From Dromiciops gliroides (Eukaryota > Chordata > Mammalia > Microbiotheria > Microbiotheriidae): 64,000 nt of DNA. This document shows, piece after piece, positions 54,913 to 64,000 of the stretch (position 1 is the first letter of the stretch; every line of letters starts with the position of its first letter). The notes under the pieces were generated by a model. That model was not told the origin of the DNA and did no database searches. It saw nothing but the letters and a program-made list of their open reading frames with translations. The position numbers were made by a program, and so were the translations under genes. The stretch covers positions 198,712,514-198,776,513 of the forward strand of contig NC_057861.1 of assembly GCF_019393635.1 (NCBI RefSeq). Direction: 5' to 3'.

Positions 54913-56164
54913 GGGGACTAAGTGTCATCCTGGATCAGTGACATGCCAGCTATTCCTACAATCCCACAAATCTCGCAGGTGCTAGAAGATGATGAGCAGG
55001 AAGATGGAATCCAGTTTTGGATAAAAGCTAGGATCTCCCAGGAGTCTGTCATCTCAAGGAACACCAATGATGGGGCACTCCCAACCCAAGGGAAGCTGCC
55101 CCCACTACTGCAGGCTACCCAACAAAGGCTTATCCAAGTGGGCATGGAAAAGAAAGTTCCTTGTCTGTCCCCCAAATTTCTTGTTCCCTCTTTTCAAATT
55201 CCTCAGTCTAGAAGGTGGTGTCCCTTCTAAGAGAGGATTATATGGGCAAGGTTTTATTAACCCACATTCACCAGAAGATTAGGGGGAAATGTCAAAAGAA
55301 ATGCAACCTAAAAAAAAATAATAAATCAAAGCTTATTCAGAATGAGCAAAGATCCATTTATTTACATTACTATGAAGCCATCCCCCTTTATCTTGGAATG
55401 AGCCAGAGGATTTCTTTTAAGGAAAGAATTGCTTACAAGAAAGCAATACAGCCCCCCCACCCTTCCAGATAACAAATGTTAATAAATAGTGTTTGAAGGG
55501 ATGATGGTCAAGGAATTCTGCTGAATGTCTACAAAGAAAAAAGAGGTCCAGCATGACCCTTCCTATACTTGGGAGTGAGAAGGAGGATTATGAGACACTG
55601 AGGAGCAGGAAGCTCGAAAGAAAGGGAAGAGAATTTTACATGAGCAGTTTCCTTGCTGTCTAGTAAAAGGCCTCAGCCCCTAAAGAGCAGCAGGCCCAAC
55701 ATATTTATTATCACTGGAGGAAGCAGCGCCCGCTTGCTTTCCTGGCTCTGGCCCCTTCAGAGTGTACTGCTACTGGCTCTCCTGCCCTGCCCTTCTGGAG
55801 GCCGCTGTGATTCATCGAATTTAATATTGTCCCAAGTTTCACTCCAGGGAAGCCTGCAGGAATGTTTTTCAAAAATAGCACAGCCATTAAAAACAGAGTC
55901 TATAGGACTTCATTCTATAAAAGAGGTTCTTTATTCACTTATGGTTATGGCCACCAAACAGTTCAATAGCTACAATAGTCATAGGGGTACTTCATAGGAA
56001 GAGGCTACACTTTCGACTTTACTCTTTATTTCACTTTAAGGCTAACTTTATTAGGATTAAGGAGAAAGTCTTAGGCTTGAATTATAGAGCCTAGAGCTAA
56101 AAGGAGATGCCCATGGTCATAACCTTCTTTTGAATATAGTAGGAAACATACATATGCACAATAA
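54913..56164. other. No supported gene; one ORF of uncertain status
   Basis: An ATG-initiated frame at 54943-55230 (95 codons, starting MPAIPTIPQISQVLEDDEQE) lies in repeat-free sequence. I recognise no family. 55640-55840 is GC-richer than its surroundings. Nothing else is supported. Confidence 0.3.
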
Positions 56165-56167
56165 TAT

Positions 56168-56202
<35 letters not shown>

Positions 56203-56372
56203 CACACATGAGTGTATAGATGTAAATATATATGTGTGTGTACATATGCATATATGCATATACACATGCGCATACATATATATACACCTACAAACACACA
56301 TGTGTGTCTGTCTGGGTATACATACACATATGTGTGTGTATGTGTCTATGCATGTGTACTTACATACATATA
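56165..56372. repeat. Large CA/TA/TG microsatellite block
   Basis: Some 200 bp of mixed cacaca, tatata and tgtgtg units. The Tyr/Ile/His/Cys-rich frames in five phases here are products of the repeat. Confidence 0.95.
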
Positions 56373-56593
56373 TATACACATGTGTATGTGTTTTCCCCTC
56401 TTTTTCTCTAAAACCCCACTTACCTTCTCTTTGTTTATGGCAGGGAAAGGGATCATGTGTGTATGTATATGCGTATACGCATATTTATCTCTTTGGGAAG
56501 GTTTGAGAGGGAGACAGAAAGAGAATCTGTATACTCATTTCAAAGAAACAAAAATCTCTCCAGGTTTCCTATTCATCCCCTGCCATTGATGAC

Positions 56594-56596
<3 letters not shown>

Positions 56597-56630
<34 letters not shown>
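56597..56630. repeat. (AC)17 microsatellite
   Basis: Uninterrupted AC dinucleotides. Confidence 0.97.
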
Positions 56631-56633
<3 letters not shown>

Positions 56634-58034
56634 ACAAACAGAAGTCATATCCTTTCTAAAAAATAAGAAATTCCTTCTCTCCTCCTTTTGGATTTTCTTG
56701 ATTGTTCTCTATTGTTTTCCAAGTGCTCTGTGAAGTTTGTCATATTCCAAGTTCCTAATGTTCTTTCCTACTGGTTATTTAGAATAAACTCCCAAGGGTT
56801 CTTGTGCTCAATACCTCCCTTCAATGTCATTTCATAAGCTGTTATTGTTTAAAATGAAACTATTAAGAAAAAACCCTGCCTTTTCATTCACAAACAAAAA
56901 TGTTTACTGCTTCCACCCTGCCCGAGTAAAATGCCCTCTTAACCTCCTGGCCGTTAACCCTCTGTGTCTCCTAGGACTAGTTCAGGGCTTCACATTCATT
57001 CAGCTCACAGACACCAGATTTCCTGTATTTGTTAAAAACAGAACAGCAAATCTTTGAACGGAACAAATTCCCCAACTAATCATTCGCAAACCAAGTTTCC
57101 TTAATGCTATAACACAGAGTAGATTTTAACGAAGATAAAAGCAACTTTGTTTTGGAAAGGAGGGAAGGGGGCATTGGAGCCACAGGTCCCAACCTGCCCC
57201 TCTCCCAGGAGGTGCTTGGTCTGACAGGGATGAGTGTCCTCATCCATCATGAGCCAAGTATGAGACTGTTAAGTTTGGTCTCATGGAGGGTTAAAAAAAC
57301 ACTGAACAGACCAAAAGGCATTGGAGGAAGAACCTTATACAAGACAAGGAAGGGGATTCAGGAATGGAAGCCAACTTGTCATCACTGGGCCCACTTGCTG
57401 AGATGTCATGTCCCGTTATTATTAGGAGGGGGCAAGTGAGGGACAAAAAAGACTTCCTAGCTTTCCTCTCCCCAGTGCAGCCCACACTCCTGCCTCCACC
57501 TCCTTCGCCTCCAGCTGCTTTTGTTGATCCCTCTTGTGCTTTGTCCCCCTGTGGAATGCCTGGCTAAGGCCATGGCCGGTTTCATGTTCCCACTAGCCCA
57601 CTTCAAAGGAACAGACCAGTGGGGAAGCATTTCCTCGAAGTTTATCTCCTTCTCCAGACAAATGCCATTTCAAGTCCAGCTGGAGACATGATGCGCAATC
57701 TCATGAAAGTCATCAAATGCGGGCTTTAAAAAGTACTTGAGCCCATTTCTGCCCTTCCTGCTATTGGCCGGAGTTGTCTTGCTGTTTCATCAAATGTTCT
57801 AAAGACGAAAGGTTTGTGATTTCCATGAGCTCTTTCTGTTCTTGAACACACTTGAACACACATTAAAAACTGCCTCTTGGCACTTGCAGCACAAAGCACC
57901 AAAGTAAAAATCAATTGTCCAGCACTAAACTAAAAAGAAAGATCCCTTTCTATAGGTCACAGTCAGCTTTTCCACTGGGCACACAGACACCAATCCTCAG
58001 GGAACCACAGGTATTTTTGAAGGGGGAGGGAAAC
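56631..58034. other. No gene; repeat-free stretch of 1.4 kb
   Basis: The longest part of the window without SINE, LINE or microsatellite, with moderately higher GC at 57450-57800. Overlapping frames on both strands at 57152-57567 show no domain. Candidate conserved non-coding DNA. Confidence 0.4.
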
Positions 58035-58142
58035 AAAGGAATAAGCATTTATATAGCCCCTATTGTGCACCAGCCATTGTGCTAAATGCTTTTTTTCTTT
58101 ACAATTATTGTCTCATTTGATAGGGGATGGAGTGTCCCAAAA
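58035..58142 (+). repeat. Old dispersed-repeat or L2-like scrap
   Basis: ataagcatttatatagcccc, tattgtgcaccagccattgt, gctaaatgct. Confidence 0.5.
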
Positions 58143-58143
58143 C

Positions 58144-58170
<27 letters not shown>
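58143..58170. repeat. (TA)n microsatellite
   Basis: About 14 TA units. Confidence 0.95.
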
Positions 58171-58174
<4 letters not shown>

Positions 58175-58574
58175 TTTAAAATGTTGCATAAATCACTAGG
58201 GACACAGGCTAGAATGCAACCCTAGAATGGTATGAAGAAGAAATAGAAACTTATGTACTACTTAGAAAGGATCTGTGAGAGAGGAACTTCTGATAAAGCA
58301 AAACAAGCAAAATCCTAAATAGTCATTGACCATTTTCAGTTATACAGAGGAGGCTTCTGGTTGTGCACCCACATTTAGAATGTCTAGTTTGAGAGGCAGA
58401 GAGATGTATCTTTCTGTCACAACTCTCAGAGTTCTTATATGTTGAGAAGGAAGGGACAAAGAAATGTGTAACTAAGATTATTCCCAAAGGGGGCAACAAA
58501 AGGCACAGATTCATCCTTACTGGAGGATGTAAAGGCCCAAGAAGTATCATGATTTAGCAAGAGGCAGTTTGGTA
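58171..58574. other. No gene or recognised repeat
   Basis: Unassigned interval. Confidence 0.4.
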
Positions 58575-58720
58575 TCATGACATAGCCAGGACATAACCAC
58601 ATTTTCAATTAAATTACCTTGCTTCAAATCCTATTTGACTTGGGACAAGTTAGTTTCCTCATTTGTAAAATGAGTGAGTCAGGTCTGATTCAGGTTTGAT
58701 TCCAGAACTAAATTTATGAA
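58575..58720 (+). repeat. MIR-related SINE, sense, diverged
   Basis: cttcaaatcctatttgactt, gggacaagttagtttcctca, tttgtaaaatgagtgagtca. Confidence 0.6.
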
Positions 58721-59535
58721 TAAGGGAATAATGTGTTAGAGAGACTAGTGATCTACAATTGGTATAGAAAAGAAAATACAACAAAACAGAAATCACTTTA
58801 GTATCAGAAGGAAGGAAAAGATATTTTTCTTTCTCTCTCCTTGCCTCTCTTTCTCCCCTTTCATTTTTTCCTACACACTTACACACCCCATCCATGAAGT
58901 CTGGGCATGAATAGAAATCAGACAACTAGAAATCTTAGGACATAAATAAGCTAAAAGAACATTAAAAGAAGCAAAGGGACATCAATCAATCCTACAGTTT
59001 TTCCAATCAGAACTGGCCCCAATGATTACAAATGCTCAATAAATATCTGTTAAATGAAGAATAAACCAAATCCACTGCCACGTACAACATGTGGAAATGC
59101 CAGTGATGAGATGCCTCTCTCAAAGGTCAATCAGGCAATATTGCCATTTGGCAAATTTAATGAATCAGGAAAGGACATCAGTGTGAGTATCATCCTATGT
59201 GTCAAGGGTTTTCAAAGACTCATCCTTCTTACTTAAACTGGGTAAAAGAGAATCCATACATCAAAAAGTTGCCCTATCTGGTCTTCCAACTTTTGAAGGG
59301 ATTCAAAAGCTTACAAATTGAATTGGTTTATCTATAAAATGCTGATATCATACTGGCTCACTAGGACACACACAAATAAAAAATGGCTAGATAATAGCAT
59401 TTTAAACAGTAACAGCTCCAATGTTATAAAAATAATCTGCAATGTAAATGCGCTTTCAGATCTGAAATAGAAACTTGTCTTTTCATGACTCACATAATTA
59501 TGAATATGAAAGGATGCTGTGCATGAGAGGGGTAT
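58721..59535. other. No gene; L2-like tail near 59030
   Basis: aatgctcaataaatatctgt near 59030 is an L2-type terminus. The rest is unassigned. Confidence 0.4.
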
Positions 59536-59550
59536 TAATTGAACTTTTTA

Positions 59551-59692
59551 TTTTTGGTGAGGGAATTGGGGTTGAGTGACTTGCCCAGGGTCACACAGAT
59601 AGTAAGTGTCAAGTGTCTGAGGTCAGATTTGAACTCAGGTCCTCCTGACTTCAGGGCTGGTGCTCTATCTACTGCACCACCTAGCTGCCCCC
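59551..59692 (-). mobile_element. Short young SINE, antisense (A subtype)
   Basis: tgagggaattggggttgagt, cacacagatagtaagtgtca, ctgcaccacctagctgcccc. TSD TAATTGAACTTTTTA (59536-59550) versus TAATTGAACTTTTTT (59693-59707). Confidence 0.94.
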
Positions 59693-59707
59693 TAATTGAA
59701 CTTTTTT

Positions 59708-60984
59708 AATGGGTGGACCCAAAGATATGATTCTTAGGACCTGGTTGAAGGCTCAAATAGCACATTTTTGTTGAGTCAAGAAAAATTATCCTTGAGCCCT
59801 AGTTAGAAAAATGGGCAGAAGGTATTCCAAAGGATTCCAAAGGAAGTCAACAGCTTCCTTGCATTCATCAGGCCATTTTCCCAACAGAATAAAATAGAAT
59901 ACAATGATCACAGTGTGGGGGACTGGGAAACCCTGAATATCAGATATGTTTTTTCCTAATCAGAAAGCATTAACAAATTTCTTAACTGCTGAACAGGACC
60001 ACACAGATCCAACCCACTCATTTTTCCTTCTACAGACCAGTGTATACTGCAGTTATCACCTCACATGTATTAACTGGACTTAACTAGAGTCCATATAGCA
60101 CAAAATAGAAATCCTATTGTATTCCACAGCAAGGTATAGCTGACAAATAATAACATATGGTTGGATCAGCTTTTCTAGTGTGAGTATCTGAATTTGAGAT
60201 TTTCTTGAGAACCTGTAGATTTCTCAAAAAACATTCAGGGAAGGCTCTCAGGTAACTCACAGTTTCTGAATGGAGGCCAAGAATGAGTTTTAAATCTATG
60301 ATAAGTCTATAAAAGAGGAAGCAATCCTTTTTTATTATATATTACCTCCCCAGTCATTATGAAATCATTTGGTATTCATTGTGATAACACCAATCATTAA
60401 TATACTCATTTGGCATTCATATGACTCTCTTATGCACTTCCATAGGAATTCTGTTGTAATTAACCATTAGTTAATGTTAATAGTAATGGACGTTTAAAAT
60501 AATGTGCTACCAAATAGGGTCACTGACAGCAGGGGATCAATTCATTCAAGTATCAGAGACAGGAGAGCAATCCCTGTCACTGTGGAAAGTTGCTAAAAAG
60601 TAGGGGGCAATTTGGGGGGTGGGGAGCTTAAAATCCTCCTTGTAAAATGAACAAGCCCCAAATAAGGGCCCAAAGAAGCTTGACCAAACCCTCTTTAGGA
60701 AAACTTAATCTGAATTTAAGAAGGAAATTGTGACATCCCAGTAGCTGATTCAGCACTTCTTTCTGTTTTTATGCAGATCAACTATGCCCTAAATTATGTG
60801 TCTTATATTTGACTTAAAGAGAAGCTGAGCTTTTCTGCAAAGCAAACAAACCTGATTTTCCAGAGATAGTTCTGGAAAAGAGAGTTTTGGGTAATGCCAA
60901 GATGAAGTGCATACTTTGCCCTGAGGTCAGCAATGAGACTGGTCAGCTATTAGAAATGAATTTTAATGGATGGGTGAAGCTGCT
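59708..60984. other. No gene or recognised repeat
   Basis: About 1.3 kb, unassigned, with no long frame. Leads into an L2 element. Confidence 0.4.
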
Positions 60985-63154
<2,170 letters not shown>

Positions 63155-63264
63155 AGAGTCACCTTCATCTACCACACATCCTTCAATTTCAGTTGTTTGA
63201 GCAAACTACACAAGAACTTTCATTGGAAAAGCTGTGTATTGTCTGAAGAATATTTAAACTTTTG

Positions 63265-63270
63265 AATAAA
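63265..63270 (+). terminator. Polyadenylation signal AATAAA of the retrocopy
   Basis: AATAAA in tttgaataaaatgtac, 49 nt upstream of the poly(A) run. This spacing is longer than the usual 10-30 nt, so a second weaker signal may have been used in the parent transcript. Confidence 0.75.
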
Positions 63271-63343
63271 ATGTACATCTCACAGCTCATTTTATGTGTC
63301 TGGGGAGAGTCTAAAAGAGAAAAAAAAAAAAAAAACCCTCACT

Positions 63344-64000
63344 CTTTCTCACCCTCCATATCCAAGCTATTGACATGGAGTGTTGATTGCATCTCTGCAA
63401 TATCTCTCCCTTTTCTCCTCTGACACTGCCACCACTCTAGTGTAGGTCCTCATCACCTCACACCTAGACTATTGTGAAAGGCTGCTGGTGGGTCTGCCAG
63501 CCTCAAGTCTCACCCCATTCCAAAGCATGCTGCGTTCAGCCACTGAAGTGATTTTTCCAAAGCGCAGGTCTGATCATGTTCCCCTCCTACTCAATAAACT
63601 CCAGTGGCTCTCGATTACCTCCAGGATGAAATGCAAAAATGCTTGATTTGGCATTTAGAGCCCTTCATTACCTACCCCCCTTCTACTTTTCTAGACTTCT
63701 TATACCTTACTCCCCACCAAATACTCTCTGATCTGGTGACAAGGACCTCTTGGCTGTTCCATAAACAATATACTCCATCTCTCAATTCTCTGGCTGTCCA
63801 TCATGCCTGGAATGTTCTCCCTCCTCTGCTTCACCTACTGAATTTCATGGTTTCCTTTTAAGTCCCACTAAAATCCCATCTTTTCATGGAAGCCTTTCCT
63901 AATTCCTCTTGGTATTGTTTTCCTTCTTGACCTTGTATACAGCTGGTTTTGTACATATTTGTTGTTGTCTCCCACATTAAACTGTAAGTTCTTTGAGGAC
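63344..64000 (+). mobile_element. L2 LINE, part downstream of the retrocopy
   Basis: Continues the L2 at 60985: tgccaccactctagtgtagg, cctcatcacctcacacctag, ctgggtctgccagcctcaag-like sequence, ctgatcatgttcccctccta, ccagtggctctcgattacct, tgcctggaatgttctccctc, tcttttcatggaagcctttc, and the beginning of the terminus gtctcccacattaaactgta. It runs off the end of the window. The 85-codon frame at 63604-63861 is decayed L2 coding sequence. Confidence 0.85.

Noticed and set aside
56071-56589. Several overlapping Tyr/Ile/His/Cys-rich frames of up to 125 codons
   Set aside because: They are readings of the CA/TA/TG microsatellite in different phases. The same holds for 39577-39885, 43420-43677, 26640-26849 and 50365-50556.
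58118-58200. Possible mariner remnant (gagtgtcccaaaac ... agggacacagg)
   Set aside because: Only a short terminal-repeat-like match, with a TA microsatellite between; not enough to support an element.
3582-59692. tRNA genes suggested by A- and B-box-like motifs
   Set aside because: All such motifs lie in SINE heads or MIRs with no intact cloverleaf.

Overview
The window looks like marsupial nuclear DNA. The main evidence is a dense set of tRNA-derived CORE-SINEs with the marsupial-type head (ggggcagctaggtgg...gtggata...gagttcaaatc) and a marsupial-type L1 3' end, over older MIR, L2 and CR1/L3-like copies. I infer an Australian marsupial, possibly a dasyurid, because the short SINE is abundant and several copies have near-perfect target-site duplications (TSDs). 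The species cannot be fixed from sequence alone. Family names are from memory; no database was searched.

Layout. Positions 1-60980 are intergenic or deep intronic sequence in which I can support no host gene. They hold layered repeats: (1) ancient MIR, L2, CR1/L3-like and hAT-type pieces; (2) marsupial L1 fragments, including one copy with both ends but no coding middle (12642-13498); (3) longer SINEs ending in a 'ggacatgactgaa' tail and a composite SINE with a LINE-like tail (54398-54722); (4) seventeen short, young SINEs, many inserted into older repeats; (5) a CpG-rich 568-bp solo LTR (43638-44205); (6) many GATA, CA/TG and TA microsatellites. Stretches without recognisable repeats (about 30560-30960, 46140-46640, 49380-49990, 56640-57930) may be conserved non-coding DNA; that is a guess from base composition and absence of repeats.

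The one gene-like object is at 61542-63335: an intronless, polyadenylated retrocopy of ATP5F1B (mitochondrial ATP synthase beta subunit). It carries an uninterrupted 528-codon reading frame and all catalytic motifs. It sits inside an L2 element, with a near-perfect duplication of the L2 target on both sides. Retained CpG density in its first 200 bp suggests a recent insertion. Whether it is expressed or simply young cannot be decided here.

I found no CRISPR array, operon, toxin system or other new multi-gene system. The most interesting items are the intact retrocopy, the ORF-less L1 with a 15-bp perfect TSD, an AT-rich palindrome (19725-19852), a 25-bp-stem hairpin (5325-5403), a hAT element whose terminal repeat was duplicated by a SINE insertion (8675-9013), and several local pairs of unclassified repeats.
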